The notes beneath the pieces are model-generated. The model saw only the letters and a list, made by a program, of their open reading frames with translations. It was not told where the DNA came from and made no database searches. From positions 62,001 through 126,000 of the forward strand of contig CANLTJ010000004.1 in NCBI GenBank assembly GCA_947493995.1: a stretch of 64,000 nucleotides of DNA, read 5' to 3'. The translations under genes were made by a program, and so were the position numbers. How positions within the stretch are numbered: the first letter of the stretch is position 1; each line of letters starts with the position of its first letter. Below are positions 15,533 through 24,544 of the stretch, piece by piece. Origin of the DNA: an uncultured Arachnia sp. Its GTDB lineage: Bacteria > Actinomycetota > Actinomycetes > Propionibacteriales > Propionibacteriaceae.

Positions 15533-18028
15533 ATGGTGACATCAAGGGCGCAGCGACCGGATCGCATCGAGGTGCGTGGTGCACGCGTGCACAACCTGAA
15601 GAACATCGCCGTCGACATCCCACTTGACCGCATGGTCGCCATCGCGGGCGTTTCTGGTTCGGGCAAATCATCGCTGGCGATGGGCGTCGTCTACGCCGAG
15701 GGTTCGCGCCGCTACATCGAGGCGCTGTCCACCTACACGCGCCGCCGCATGGCGCAGGCACCGCGTGCCGATGTTGATTCCGTCGTTCACGTCCCCGCCG
15801 CCCTCGCGCTCCGACAGCGCCCCGGTGTGCCGGGGGTCCGCTCGACGTTCGGAACATCGACCGAACTGCTCAACGTCCTGCGCCTGATGTTCTCGCGTCT
15901 CGCCTCTCACATGTGCCCGAACGGCCACCGCGTCCCTCCCACGTTTGACGTGGCTGCCGAGGTGCCCTTCTTCTGTCCGGTTTGTGGCGCCCAAGTGGAC
16001 CCCCCGGGCGCCGAGGCACTCGCCTTCAACTCCGAGGGGGCATGCCCCGACTGCGAGGGAACCGGGATCGTGCGTGAGGTCGATGACGACGCACTCGTAC
16101 CGGATACGTCCAAGACGCTCGATGAGGGAGCCGTGAAGCCGTGGAACATGTTCGGGTGGAAGGTGCAACCAGACATCGCCCGCGAATTCGGCGTGCGCAC
16201 CGACGTACCGTGGCGCGACCTGGAGGACTGGGAGAAGGAGATCGTCCTCAACGGACCTTCGGAAAAGAAGGAGATTACGCTGCGCTCCAAGAAGGGGATG
16301 CATGACATCGACTTCACGTTCCGCAACGCGCGGTTGACCGTGACCGAGGAATTGCGCCGAGCCAAGGACGAGAAGCGCCTCGCGCGGGTATCGCGCTTTC
16401 TCATCGAACGCACGTGCCCCAGCTGTCACGGAACGCGGCTGTCGCCCGAGGCACGGCGCCCCGAGATCGACGGCCTGAACTTGGCGCAGGCGTCAGCCAA
16501 GACGCTCGAGGAGCTTCTCGCATGGGCTCCCACCATCATCGGCCCTCTCCCTCGGGACATGCAGCCGATGGCACGCGGACTCGTCGATCAGCTCACGCAG
16601 ATGGCCGAGCGCCTCATACACCTGGGCGTCGGGTATCTCGCGCTCGACCGCGCCAGCTCGACGCTCTCCACAGGGGAGCGCCAGCGAGCGCAGCTGGCAC
16701 GTGCCGTCCGCAACCGCACGACCGGCGTCCTGTATGTGCTCGATGAACCCAGCATCGGCATGCATCCGTCGAACATCGACGGGCTCCTGGAGCTCATCGG
16801 CGACCTTCTGGCCGACGGGAACTCTGTGCTGGTCGTGGACCACGACGTGCAGGTGCTGCGCGAGGCTGACGAGATCATCGAGATCGGGCCGGGCGCCGGC
16901 AGCGACGGTGGCGCCGTGATCGCGCAGGGTTCGGTTGCACAGGTCACCTCCAATCCAGCCTCGCGGCTGAGCCCCTTCCTCGACGGCCGCGAGAAGACCG
17001 TCGTGCGTGAGCAGGCGGACGCAGTCGACACGTTCGAACATGGCGAAATTCGCCTCGTGACCCAACCCATCCACACCGTGCACGCACTCGACGTCCGCAT
17101 CCCGCGCGGCCGCATAAGCGCGATCACGGGGGTTTCGGGGTCGGGCAAAACGACAATGGTGCTCGAATCACTTGTGCCGGCGCTGCGGGCCGCGATCCAC
17201 CACAGCGATCTCCCCGAACACGTCGTGAGAATCGAGGGATCCGGCGTCGAACATGTCCATCGGATCGATGCGACACCGATCGGGGTGAACATCCGCTCTA
17301 CGGTCGCGACCTACTCCGGTGTGCTCGATCCGCTGCGGCGCGCGTTCGCCCAAACAGTGGATGCACAGGCACGGGTCCTGAAGATGGGCGACTTCTCCTA
17401 CAACACGGGCAGGTTGCGCTGTCCGCGGTGCAAGGGGACTGGGCGTATTGAACTCGATGTGCAGTTCCTGCCCGACATCGACATCGACTGCCCCGACTGC
17501 AAAGGCCGGCGCTACGCTCCCGAGGCAGACACAGTCCTGCTTGACGGCGTGTCATTGCCCGCGCTCATGAGCGCTACCGTCGTCGAGGCAGTCGACCTCG
17601 TGGGTGACATCCCCGCCGTCTGCCGCACGCTGCAGACCCTCATCGACCTTGGGCTTGGCTATCTCACGCTCGGCGAGGACACACCCGCGCTCTCGGGAGG
17701 CGAGGCTCAGCGCCTCAAGCTCGCGAGTCAGGTGGGCCGGACGCAGCGCCACTCCGTCTTCGTGTTCGACGAGCCCAGCGTCGGTCTGCATCCGCTCGAC
17801 GTGCGTACCCTCATCCACGTGCTGGAACGACTCCGTGAGCACGGCGCCACCGTGGTCGTCATCGACCACGATCTGGATGTGATTGCCAATGCCGACTGGG
17901 TGATCGATATCGGTCCCGGTGGAGGCGAATCCGGGGGGCGTCTGGTGGCGACGGGCACGCCTGGCCAAGTGGCTCGCGCGGACGACAGCGCGACGGGCGC
18001 CTACCTGCGCCGACACCTGGGTAACTGA
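15533..18028 (+). CDS. UvrA-like ABC-class ATPase (UvrA paralogue)
   Basis: 831 residues, about 120 shorter than housekeeping UvrA. Two ATP-binding halves: Walker [12 protein letters not shown] near residue 42 and [11 protein letters not shown] near 532; signatures [14 protein letters not shown] (first, with Thr for Gly) and [13 protein letters not shown] (second); Walker [12 protein letters not shown] and [11 protein letters not shown]. Two zinc-binding Cys clusters are present (CPDCEGTG with [21 protein letters not shown] with CPDCKGRRY). Such short UvrA paralogues are linked to drug resistance or DNA protection, often without acting in UvrABC. Start ATG 6 nt after TACCGT, probably leaderless. 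No uvrB or uvrC is near. Confidence 0.88.
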   Translation: MVTSRAQRPDRIEVRGARVHNLKNIAVDIPLDRMVAIAGVSGSGKSSLAMGVVYAEGSRRYIEALSTYTRRRMAQAPRADVDSVVHVPAALALRQRPGVPGVRSTFGTSTELLNVLRLMFSRLASHMCPNGHRVPPTFDVAAEVPFFCPVCGAQVDPPGAEALAFNSEGACPDCEGTGIVREVDDDALVPDTSKTLDEGAVKPWNMFGWKVQPDIAREFGVRTDVPWRDLEDWEKEIVLNGPSEKKEITLRSKKGMHDIDFTFRNARLTVTEELRRAKDEKRLARVSRFLIERTCPSCHGTRLSPEARRPEIDGLNLAQASAKTLEELLAWAPTIIGPLPRDMQPMARGLVDQLTQMAERLIHLGVGYLALDRASSTLSTGERQRAQLARAVRNRTTGVLYVLDEPSIGMHPSNIDGLLELIGDLLADGNSVLVVDHDVQVLREADEIIEIGPGAGSDGGAVIAQGSVAQVTSNPASRLSPFLDGREKTVVREQADAVDTFEHGEIRLVTQPIHTVHALDVRIPRGRISAITGVSGSGKTTMVLESLVPALRAAIHHSDLPEHVVRIEGSGVEHVHRIDATPIGVNIRSTVATYSGVLDPLRRAFAQTVDAQARVLKMGDFSYNTGRLRCPRCKGTGRIELDVQFLPDIDIDCPDCKGRRYAPEADTVLLDGVSLPALMSATVVEAVDLVGDIPAVCRTLQTLIDLGLGYLTLGEDTPALSGGEAQRLKLASQVGRTQRHSVFVFDEPSVGLHPLDVRTLIHVLERLREHGATVVVIDHDLDVIANADWVIDIGPGGGESGGRLVATGTPGQVARADDSATGAYLRRHLGN

Positions 18029-18102
18029 GCGGGCCGCGCCATCTACAGCGAGTAGACCATCGCGTTCACGGAGTTGCTCAGTCAGGGATGACTGTGCCCA
18101 CG

Positions 18103-18543
18103 TCATTCCGACTCGGGGCGCTTGCGGTTGCGCTTGATCTCGGAGCGTCGGCGTTTCCCTTCGAGTCGCCGACGCATCGAGCCTCGGGTGGGACGGGTCG
18201 GCCGCCGAACAGTGGGAGGGACCACAGCGTCTCGCAGGAGACCGGCGAGGCGCTGTCGTGCGGCGTTCCGGTTTCGTCGTTGGGAGCGGTGTTCGGAGGC
18301 ACTGATGGTGAGCACTGTCCCTGAGACGCGGTCCGCGAGACGACGAAGAACCTGTTCGCGCTGGACCTCAGTCAACGCCGTCGTCGTGCCCAGATCGATG
18401 CTGAGCTGTACACGGGAGTCGGTGGTGTTGACGCCCTGGCCTCCCGGCCCGGAGGCACGGGAGAACTGCTCAACCAACTCTTCCTCCGGAACCAAGAGGC
18501 CATGAGGCGCGCCGGGGCCCGGCGCTACGTACAGGTCGTCCAC
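18103..18543 (-). CDS. arfB: ribosome-rescue peptidyl-tRNA hydrolase ArfB
   Basis: 146 residues from a GTG at 18543. RASGPGGQGVNTTDSRVQL holds the GGQ motif (34-36), and the C-terminus is a long Arg/Lys-rich tail (RRRLEGKRRRSEIKRNRKR) that in ArfB enters the empty mRNA channel of stalled ribosomes. GGQ then releases the peptide. Length matches the family (about 140). The frame is open to 18909 without family similarity, so the shorter start is chosen. Confidence 0.92.
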   Translation of the reverse strand: MDDLYVAPGPGAPHGLLVPEEELVEQFSRASGPGGQGVNTTDSRVQLSIDLGTTTALTEVQREQVLRRLADRVSGTVLTISASEHRSQRRNRNAARQRLAGLLRDAVVPPTVRRPTRPTRGSMRRRLEGKRRRSEIKRNRKRPESE

Positions 18544-18778
18544 GCCACCAGTGTGCCGCAACGTCTCCTCAATGCCGCTGCTGGTAGATGGCTCCGTGGA
18601 TAGGCCCCAGCAGGCGAGAAGCTCGTGGGGATCTCTGCGCTGAGAACCACAGATATGGTCAATGTCCGGGCGTGGCTGATCCTTGGCGGGGCTCGGTGTG
18701 GCAGCAGTGAATACTTCAGTACGGGACGCGGATGTCAGCTGAGCGGTCCCAGTCGAGAAAACGGCAGGCTGCTGAAGG

Positions 18779-19633
18779 ATGAGGAAGAGCGACGACATGG
18801 AGATCGGACAGCAGAGAGTTGCAGAGGAAGGTCGCCGAGCTGGTTCCTCAGACGCGGCTGCGATCCGGCGATTCGTCGGTATCGATCTTGCTGCCGACCC
18901 CAAACGCACCGGAATCGCGATCCTCGGGGAGGGTGAACGGCTGATCCTGGAACGGGCTCAAGTGGGGGCCGACGACGGCGAACTCATCGCGGCGGTCCGT
19001 GTCGCCGAGCGGGTCGGAGTCGACGTGCCGTTTGGCTGGCCGGAGCCGTTCATCGAGTTGATGAGAGCCCATGCGGGGGTGACGCAACCCGCTCCTGCCT
19101 CCACTGGAGGCGAGTGGCGTCGGCGTCTGGCGATGCGAACGACGGATCTCCTGGTGCACCGACGCACTGCGCTGACGCCGTTGAGTGTCTCCACGGACCG
19201 GATCGCCCATCCCGCATTCCGCTGGGCAGGGATCGAGGCACGGCTGCGCCATATGGGGATCGATGTAGCTCGCGACGGCTCGGGGAGAGTGTGCGAGGTG
19301 TACCCCGCAGCCACGCTGAAATGCTGGTCGCTCCCGTATCGCGGCTACAAGGGGACAGCGAACACGCGGCCGCGCTCGGAGCTCGTCGCTGCTTTGGTGG
19401 AGCGTCTGCCCCGGTTGGACTGGAACGGACATGAGGAAGCGTGCGCTGCAGACGACAATGCTCTCGACGCAGTACTCGCCGCGCTGACGGCCCGAGAGGT
19501 GGCGCTTGGTGGCTGTGACGGACCCCCACCGGATCTGCGGAGGATCGCCCGCCAAGAAGGATGGATCTGGCTTCCGTCGGAGGATCAGTACCGTCAGCGA
19601 ACAGGACACAGTGTTGGCACGCCTCGAACGTGA
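18779..19633 (+). CDS. DUF429-family protein
   Basis: 284 residues (start uncertain: ATG 18779 or ATG 18797). FVGIDLAADPKRTGIAIL (about residues 32-49) is the RNase-H-like first strand of DUF429, VGVDVPFGWPEPF the second acidic block, and VCEVYPAATLKCW plus DDNALDAVLAALTARE the C-terminal blocks with conserved acidic residues. The fold suggests a nuclease, but no activity is known for the family. The 235 nt before it hold no clear gene. Its last codons run into the decayed TA remnant that follows. Confidence 0.82.
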   Translation: MRKSDDMEIGQQRVAEEGRRAGSSDAAAIRRFVGIDLAADPKRTGIAILGEGERLILERAQVGADDGELIAAVRVAERVGVDVPFGWPEPFIELMRAHAGVTQPAPASTGGEWRRRLAMRTTDLLVHRRTALTPLSVSTDRIAHPAFRWAGIEARLRHMGIDVARDGSGRVCEVYPAATLKCWSLPYRGYKGTANTRPRSELVAALVERLPRLDWNGHEEACAADDNALDAVLAALTAREVALGGCDGPPPDLRRIARQEGWIWLPSEDQYRQRTGHSVGTPRT

Positions 19634-19639
19634 CGGACG

Positions 19640-19879
19640 CTATGTGCCCCCCACTTCGACACCAGCGCCGTGGCCGAGCTCCCCACCCGGGCGGACGTAC
19701 AGCGACATTGAGGTCTCGCCGAATCCATCGAGCGGCACGTCAAAACCCTCGACGCCCTCCATCTGGCGACGGCGCTCCTGACCGGTGTTCCGGTCACGGT
19801 CGCCAGCCATGACACGACGATGAAGACAGTTGCCGAGCAGCTGGGGTTATTGACCACTGATCCCGTGGCGACGGGCTGA
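19640..19879 (+). pseudogene. decayed VapC (PIN) toxin with remnants of its antitoxin
   Basis: One frame reads HFDTSAVAELP (19652-19684), the N-terminus of a PIN-domain toxin with its first Asp, then hits TGA at 19709, and 18 nt later continues in the same frame as the PIN C-terminus: IERHVKTLDALHLATALL and TVASHDTTMKTVAEQLGL, ending at TGA 19877-19879. About 70 central residues are missing, so this is an internally deleted vapC. In another frame just upstream, TVLARLERDGRYVPP (about 19605-19650) looks like the end of a Phd-type antitoxin. The stretch 19634-20028 holds no other gene. Confidence 0.72.
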
Positions 19880-20005
19880 CATGATGGCAAGCATGCGTTC
19901 GTGACACGTTTGGTTGCAGGAGGCGCCGCCAACGTTGCGGAGCATGTGTGGGCTTTCGCCTCAAAGCGTTCTTTCGTGTGTCCGTCGGGGACATACGGTC
20001 CGAGG

Positions 20006-20022
20006 ATACCCTTTGGTATACT
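20006..20022 (+). promoter_or_regulatory. mazEF promoter and operator
   Basis: ATACC-cttt-GGTAT (20006-20019) is a dyad overlapping the -10 box TATACT (20017-20022). The ATG of the antitoxin follows 6 nt after the box, so the mRNA is probably leaderless and autorepressed. Confidence 0.55.
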
Positions 20023-20028
20023 TGGTTT

Positions 20029-20256
20029 ATGCCGACAACGATCAAAGTCCCAGAGGAACTGCGCGACCGGATCAATCGTGATGCGCGGGCGCGAGGGTTG
20101 TCTGCTGCCGGGTTGATCGAGGGGCTTCTCGACGGGTACGAACGGCGTCAACGGATGGAGTCATTCGGTCGAGCCTTTCGCGGCGCAGACTCGGAATATT
20201 GGGACGAGTTCCGGGAGTGGGACGTCGCCTTTGGCGACGGACAAGACATTGAGTGA
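20029..20256 (+). CDS. mazE: CopG/ribbon-helix-helix antitoxin (MazE-type partner)
   Basis: 75 residues. TIKVPEELRDRINRDARARGLSAAGLIEGLLDGYERRQR is a ribbon-helix-helix domain (motifs TIKVPEELRDRI and GLSAAGLIEGLL) and the acidic, Trp-rich tail (YWDEFREWDVAFGD) is typical of antitoxins that bind MazF. The start at ATG 20029 is set by the promoter; the frame opens further upstream. The toxin gene begins 1 nt after its stop. Confidence 0.85.
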   Translation: MPTTIKVPEELRDRINRDARARGLSAAGLIEGLLDGYERRQRMESFGRAFRGADSEYWDEFREWDVAFGDGQDIE

Positions 20257-20257
20257 T

Positions 20258-20593
20258 GTGCGTCGAGGGATGCTTGTGTGGGCGGACCTCAACCCGTCGC
20301 GCGGACGCGAGCAGGCCGGCCGACGTCCGGCACTGATCATCGCCAGCGATTTCTATCTTGAACAGGCTGACACGCTTGCCATCATTGTCCCCGCAACGAC
20401 GAACGATCGTGGCTGGCCGAACCATGTGCTCCTGAAGGGCGCGGGAATTGGGCTTTCCCAGCCGACGTATGCCATGACAGAACAGCCGCGGACTGTCAGC
20501 CGGGAACGGCTTTGTGATGTCATCGGGACTGTCGACGCGGCGACGATGCACGAAGTGGACAGGTGGCTCCGGGACTTCCTTGCGTTTCCCTGA
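20258..20593 (+). CDS. mazF: MazF/PemK-family endoribonuclease toxin
   Basis: 111 residues from GTG 20258. RRGMLVWADLNPSRGREQAGRRPALIIASD is the family N-terminus (quoted in part: RRGMLVWADLNP and GREQAGRRPALII), with the RP pair of the active site; VPATTNDRGWPNHVLL and EQPRTVSRERL follow. MazF cleaves single-stranded RNA at short sites. In-frame TTG codons at 20231 and 20249 are possible alternative starts, but GTG 20258 gives the canonical MRRGxxxWADL beginning. Confidence 0.9.
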   Translation: MRRGMLVWADLNPSRGREQAGRRPALIIASDFYLEQADTLAIIVPATTNDRGWPNHVLLKGAGIGLSQPTYAMTEQPRTVSRERLCDVIGTVDAATMHEVDRWLRDFLAFP

Positions 20594-20628
20594 TGAGCTG
20601 CTGTCGCACGAGGTGCTACGCTGGGCGA

Positions 20629-20883
20629 ATGACCGAGCAGATCAGTCAGCGGGAACTGCGTAACGACAGCGGCCGCATCATGCGCGGCCTGGACCAGGGG
20701 CACACCTACATCGTGACCAGGAGGTCTGAGCCGGTCGGCGAGTTGCGGCCGTTGCGCCGTCGGCGGTTTGTCGACGCCCGTGCAGTTGCGGAAATATTTC
20801 GCGGCGCACCAGCTATCGATCCGATCCGGTTCCGCGATGACGTCGACGCTGGTATCGAGCAGGATGCCGATCCGCGTGCGTGA
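20629..20883 (+). CDS. Phd/YefM-type (VapB) antitoxin
   Basis: 84 residues. MTEQISQRELRNDSGRIMRGLDQGHTYIVTRRSEPVGEL is a standard Phd/YefM N-terminal domain (motifs ISQRELRNDSGRIM and YIVTRRSEPVGEL), followed by a toxin-binding tail (VDARAVAEIFRGAPAIDPIRFRDDVD). ATG 20629 lies 7 nt after TACGCT, probably leaderless. It overlaps the toxin gene by 8 nt. Confidence 0.87.
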   Translation: MTEQISQRELRNDSGRIMRGLDQGHTYIVTRRSEPVGELRPLRRRRFVDARAVAEIFRGAPAIDPIRFRDDVDAGIEQDADPRA

Positions 20884-21280
20884 ACGTCTGGCCGTGGGAT
20901 TGCTCGACACGTCGGTCGTCATTGACCTGCAACGCCTGGCGCCAGAGCAACTTCCCGAGCAGGTCGCGGTTTCTTCGGTGACCATGGCGGAATTGGCCGC
21001 GGGGCCGAGCGCAACTGAGGACAGCGACGAACGCGTGCGGCGACAGGACCGGCTGCAGCGAGCGGAGGCCGCATTCGACCCATTACCTTTCGAGGTCGAG
21101 GCGGCCAGGGCTTACGGGAGGGTCTACGCGGCGGTGCGGCAAGCGGGGCGCAGTCCCCGCGGACGGTTTGCCGATCTGCTCATAGCCGCTGTCGCGTTGG
21201 CCGAAGGTCTGCCCTTGCTCACCCGGAACCCAGCTGACTTCGTCGGATTGGAAGGACTCGTCGATGTTGTTGAGGTGTGA
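20876..21280 (+). CDS. VapC-type PIN-domain ribonuclease toxin
   Basis: 134 residues from GTG 20876. LLDTSVVIDL has the first catalytic Asp, VSSVTMAELAAGP the conserved Glu, and RFADLLIAAVALAEGLPLLTRNPADF the C-terminal Asp pair region (shown as FADLLIAAVA and LLTRNPADF). All four acidic positions appear intact, so the toxin is probably active. The start could also be ATG 20864; GTG is nearest to the family N-terminus. Confidence 0.88.
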   Translation: MRERLAVGLLDTSVVIDLQRLAPEQLPEQVAVSSVTMAELAAGPSATEDSDERVRRQDRLQRAEAAFDPLPFEVEAARAYGRVYAAVRQAGRSPRGRFADLLIAAVALAEGLPLLTRNPADFVGLEGLVDVVEV

Positions 21281-21340
21281 GAATCCTGTGGGCCCGTGAG
21301 ATCGCACCAGGTTCTGGCGCGCGTCGATTACGCTGACCGC

Positions 21341-21508
21341 ATGCAATCGATCCTTGCGTACCTCGGTCTCAGCCAGCCCGTCCTGCAACCAGGTTTTGAG
21401 CGGAACACGCGGGCGGGGTCCATGCCCATCTGCCAGGTCTGTGGCGCGTCGGTGGCCTTCGAATCGCAGCAGCTGCACACGGACTGGCACTCGTCACTGC
21501 ACGTTTGA
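21341..21508 (+). CDS. small CxxC...HxxxH zinc-finger-like protein
   Basis: 55 residues, too short for most gene callers. The C-terminal half holds CQVC (31-34) and HTDWH (46-50), spaced as in a small treble-clef or C2H2 finger; similar tiny proteins with the ending WH occur in many actinobacteria. The ATG at 21341 is 6 nt after TACGCT (21329-21334), giving a leaderless promoter like the neighbouring TA genes. The function is not known. Confidence 0.55.
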   Translation: MQSILAYLGLSQPVLQPGFERNTRAGSMPICQVCGASVAFESQQLHTDWHSSLHV

Positions 21509-21521
21509 CGCGTCGTTGGCT

Positions 21522-22481
21522 TCAGCTCTCTACCAGTGCGCGCCGCAAAGCATCGAGCCGCATCGCCCAAATCCGTTGTGACAAAGCCGCGTCCGCAGCG
21601 AATGTTTCCGATGCGTGGTAGCTGCCTGGATGGACGTGCAGTTCTGTGGGTACTCCAGCCTGCATCAGTCTGTTGGCGAACGCGATGTCCTCGTCCCTGA
21701 ACATATCCACAGTGCCCACGTCGATGAACGTTGGCGGCAGCCCGGACAGGTCCTCGGCCCTCCACGGTGCAGCGTACTCATCCGGCTCATTGCCGCCGAG
21801 GTACATCTCCCACGCCTCAATGTTGCCGGATCTGTCCCAAATGCCGACGTCGGTGATTTCGTGGCTCGATGGGGTTTCGTTGCGGTCGTCAATCATGGGG
21901 TAGATGGGCATCTGGAACGCGATCTTCGGGCCACCGCGGTCCCGTGCCACGAGCGCCACACCCAGCGCGAGTCCGCCGCCAGCACTCGCGCCGTAGATCG
22001 CAATCCGATCTGGGTCGATGCCCAGTTCCTCGGCGTGATCCACCATCCATGACAGACCGGCGTAGCAGTCCTCGACGGGCGCGGGATGTGGATGCTCAGG
22101 CGCGAGGCGATACTCCACGGAGACGACCACGACGCCGACCTCTTCGCTGATGGTGGTGGCCTGGAAGTTCTCGCCCTCCACGTCGCCCAGGATCATGCCG
22201 CCGCCGTGAATGTAGTAGACGCCGGGAAGCGTCCCGTGAGCCTGCTTGGGGCGGGTGATGCGCACCGAGAGTCCCGCGTCGTCATCAGGGCTCTTGACCT
22301 CCCGGTCCTCCTGGGTGACGTTGTCGTTGACAGGCACTTCCATCGCAGCCAACAGGGCAGTGATGGTGGCGCGCCGTTGCTCGATGTCGGGGATGGAGTT
22401 GAATCCCCCGGGGATTGCCTCCAGCAACGCCTCAAGGGGAACACGGGATTCTGGATCGATGCGGTCGTGCAGTGCTGACAT
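21522..22481 (-). CDS. alpha/beta hydrolase, hormone-sensitive-lipase (family IV) type
   Basis: 319 residues. HGGG (92-95) forms the oxyanion hole and GASAGGG holds the nucleophile Ser167; the acid is in the DVGTVDMFRDEDI region (DxxTVD) and the histidine in HPGSYHASE. EYRLAPEHPHPAPVEDC is a typical HSL-family block. These enzymes hydrolyse short-chain esters and acyl groups of small molecules; no signal peptide is seen, so it acts in the cytosol. It lies on the same strand as the ABM monooxygenase upstream and may be co-expressed as part of the IclR-centred cluster. Confidence 0.88.
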   Translation of the reverse strand: MSALHDRIDPESRVPLEALLEAIPGGFNSIPDIEQRRATITALLAAMEVPVNDNVTQEDREVKSPDDDAGLSVRITRPKQAHGTLPGVYYIHGGGMILGDVEGENFQATTISEEVGVVVVSVEYRLAPEHPHPAPVEDCYAGLSWMVDHAEELGIDPDRIAIYGASAGGGLALGVALVARDRGGPKIAFQMPIYPMIDDRNETPSSHEITDVGIWDRSGNIEAWEMYLGGNEPDEYAAPWRAEDLSGLPPTFIDVGTVDMFRDEDIAFANRLMQAGVPTELHVHPGSYHASETFAADAALSQRIWAMRLDALRRALVES

Positions 22482-22586
22482 GAACCCTCCGTTGGGTCTC
22501 AGTAGCTGATGGGAATTGGGATTGTAGGGGGTTGTGGACGGTGCCGGATCAGAATAGCCCCCGGGAGGAACGACCAGGAGCAGTTC

Positions 22587-22907
22587 TCAGTCGACGGTCA
22601 CCTCACCCATCGGCGCCCAGCCTTCGCCCTCGACCTGGTGGGAGACGATCAGCGGGGTCGCCGTGAGGTACTGCGGGAATTCCTCCTGCATCTTCTGGAA
22701 GTGCTCGGAGTTCACGTGTGGTTCGGCGCCCTCATCGGTGAAGGCCTCGATGAGCACGTAGGTATTGGGTTCCTTCACGCTGCGCGACCACTCGAACCAC
22801 AGGTTGCCGGGTTCGGCCAGGGTCGCCTCGGTGAACTCCTGGGACAACTCCGGCCACTGGTCGGCGAACTCGGGCTTCACGGGGAACTTGACGTTGATGA
22901 GGATCAT
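22587..22907 (-). CDS. ABM-family (antibiotic biosynthesis monooxygenase-like) protein
   Basis: 106 residues, ferredoxin-like ABM fold. MILINVKFPVKPEFADQWPEL, EPGNLWFEWSRSVKEPNTYVLIEAFTDEGA and HVNSEHFQKM (all quoted in family order) match small quinol-monooxygenase-like proteins such as YgiN. In these, two subunits form a cofactor-free active site with the NxxHF-type His (here VNSEHF). It is divergent from the IclR gene; the 131-nt gap should contain both promoters. Confidence 0.85.
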   Translation of the reverse strand: MILINVKFPVKPEFADQWPELSQEFTEATLAEPGNLWFEWSRSVKEPNTYVLIEAFTDEGAEPHVNSEHFQKMQEEFPQYLTATPLIVSHQVEGEGWAPMGEVTVD

Positions 22908-23038
22908 GACGGCGTCCTTTCATACTGTCGCAATGTGAAGCCCAGCCTGCCCGGTTCCGGTCGGTTCGGGAAGTGCGATTCTCACAAGGCAAGAAAACCC
23001 TCTGTTGCACAATGGGTGGCAACCATGGGAGGGGTCGG

Positions 23039-23830
23039 ATGCCCGGAAACCGTGAGCCCGAAGAAGGAGCCACTGTCGGTCACATCGCGCGCGCCTTCGT
23101 GGTGCTGGAATACGTCGCCGAACACGGTAGCAGCACCGCGCGCACCATCGCTGATGCCACAGCAATACCGCTTCCCACGGTGTACCGCATCGCCCAGGAG
23201 CTGATCCGCGCCGACTACTTCGTGCACCTGAAAAGTGAGAAGCGCTTCGCGCTCGGGTACCGGCTGCATCGCCTCGCGGTGGGGCTCCACCAGGACCTCG
23301 CAATTCCACAGGCGGTCCGCAACGAAGTCTCGTCCCTGCACCGGGAGCTCGGAATGGCCGCCTACCTCGCGATCCATCGCGGCACCGACTTCGTGGTCAC
23401 CTTCGTGGCTGATTCTCCCCAGTTCCCGAGGCTGAGTCCCATGGGCTTCGGCTTCCACGAAAGCCCGCACGCCACGGCCTTCGGCAAGATGGGTCTCGGG
23501 ACGCAGACGATCGAGGGACGCGACGCCTACCTTTCCGGCGCGAAGTTGCGTGCCCATACTTCTCGCACGATCACCGATCCTGAAGTGCTCCGCAGCCAAC
23601 TGCACGAGATCGCGCAGCGCGGGATCGCATGGGAGCACCAGGAGTTCCAGATCGGGACCGACTGCGTAGCCGCGGCCATCAAGACCGACGACGGCACGCT
23701 CATCGGCTCCGTCGCGGTGTCCGCACCTGTGGCCGCCTACTCCGGCAGGAATCGCCACGTCGAGGAACGGGTACGAGCCTGCGCATCCCGTGCCGGCCGT
23801 GCCTACCGGCTGGGCGGCCATCACTCGTGA
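23039..23830 (+). CDS. IclR-family transcriptional regulator
   Basis: 263 residues from ATG 23039, preceded by GGGAGGGG. The N-terminal winged HTH covers about residues 12-75 (HIARAFVVLEYVAEHGSSTARTIADATAIPLPTVYRI in outline), and the C-terminal ligand domain about 90-255 (ATAFGKMGLG; GIAWEHQEFQIGTDCVAAAI; IGSVAVSAP). It sits between a leftward esterase/ABM pair and a rightward oxidoreductase pair, a position typical of a local regulator of a catabolic cluster. The effector is unknown. Confidence 0.9.
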   Translation: MPGNREPEEGATVGHIARAFVVLEYVAEHGSSTARTIADATAIPLPTVYRIAQELIRADYFVHLKSEKRFALGYRLHRLAVGLHQDLAIPQAVRNEVSSLHRELGMAAYLAIHRGTDFVVTFVADSPQFPRLSPMGFGFHESPHATAFGKMGLGTQTIEGRDAYLSGAKLRAHTSRTITDPEVLRSQLHEIAQRGIAWEHQEFQIGTDCVAAAIKTDDGTLIGSVAVSAPVAAYSGRNRHVEERVRACASRAGRAYRLGGHHS

Positions 23831-23956
23831 TGCGGACGGGGCAGACTTCGCGCCCGGCGCTTCTCACTCGGCGATAACCACCATTGTCACCTCCGGGCGT
23901 CCTGCCTACATTGTGATGAGTCTCACGGGCCCAGAATGCCGCGGAAAGGAGATGTC

Positions 23957-24544
23957 ATGAACTCATCGCAAAGTGGCGAAGCAGTCAACGACGTCGAAGG
24001 AACAGAGGAAACCACGCGTACTTTGATGGCCCTCATCAAGGCCGCGTTCCCCCACGAGGGCGTGCCCGAATCCGCCTATGCACGGGCAGCGGCCACGGTA
24101 CAGAACCGAGCGAACGACAGCACCTGGATGAGGGTGAAGCTGGCGCAGGGGTTGGACTCCTTGCAGGGCCTGACTGACGGCCACTTCCACGAACTGAGCC
24201 CGGACCAGGCGCATCTGGCCCTGCGGCGTGTTCAACACACCACCTTCTTCGGCTTCGTGCGGCAGACGGTGGTGGTGAACCTCTACGAGGACGAAGAGGT
24301 GTGGGAGGTGCTCGGCTACGAGGGGCCCTCCTTCGACAAGGGCGGCTACATCGAGCGCGGTTTCGACGATCTCGACTGGTTGCCCGAGCCGCGCATCGAG
24401 GAGTACGACGGCGAACCGCTGGAGGAGGTCGTCTCTGACCTGCCGACGCTGGCCAGCACGGGCAGTACCAGGGGGGCGGCGGTACCAGCAGGTCAGACCC
24501 GTGCCCAGTCAGGACGCATCGGGACCGGAAGGAGAAACGCATGA
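23957..24544 (+). CDS. gluconate 2-dehydrogenase subunit 3-like partner protein
   Basis: 195 residues from ATG 23957, behind a strong site AAAGGAGA. The middle part (LMALIKAAFPHEGVPESAYARAA; LSPDQAHLALRRVQHTTFFGFVRQTVVVNLYEDEEVWEVLGYEGPSFDKGGYIERGFDDLDWLPEP in outline) follows the gluconate-2-dehydrogenase subunit 3 family, the small subunit that travels with GMC or flavin sugar dehydrogenases. Unlike many relatives I see no Tat or Sec signal. It overlaps the GMC gene by 4 nt (ATGA), so the two should form one enzyme. The last 35 residues are low-complexity. Confidence 0.8.
   Translation: MNSSQSGEAVNDVEGTEETTRTLMALIKAAFPHEGVPESAYARAAATVQNRANDSTWMRVKLAQGLDSLQGLTDGHFHELSPDQAHLALRRVQHTTFFGFVRQTVVVNLYEDEEVWEVLGYEGPSFDKGGYIERGFDDLDWLPEPRIEEYDGEPLEEVVSDLPTLASTGSTRGAAVPAGQTRAQSGRIGTGRRNA

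Noticed and set aside
18544..18778. Possible gene between arfB and the DUF429 gene
   Set aside because: Frames on both strands are short or only upstream extensions of arfB, with no motif and no ribosome-binding site.
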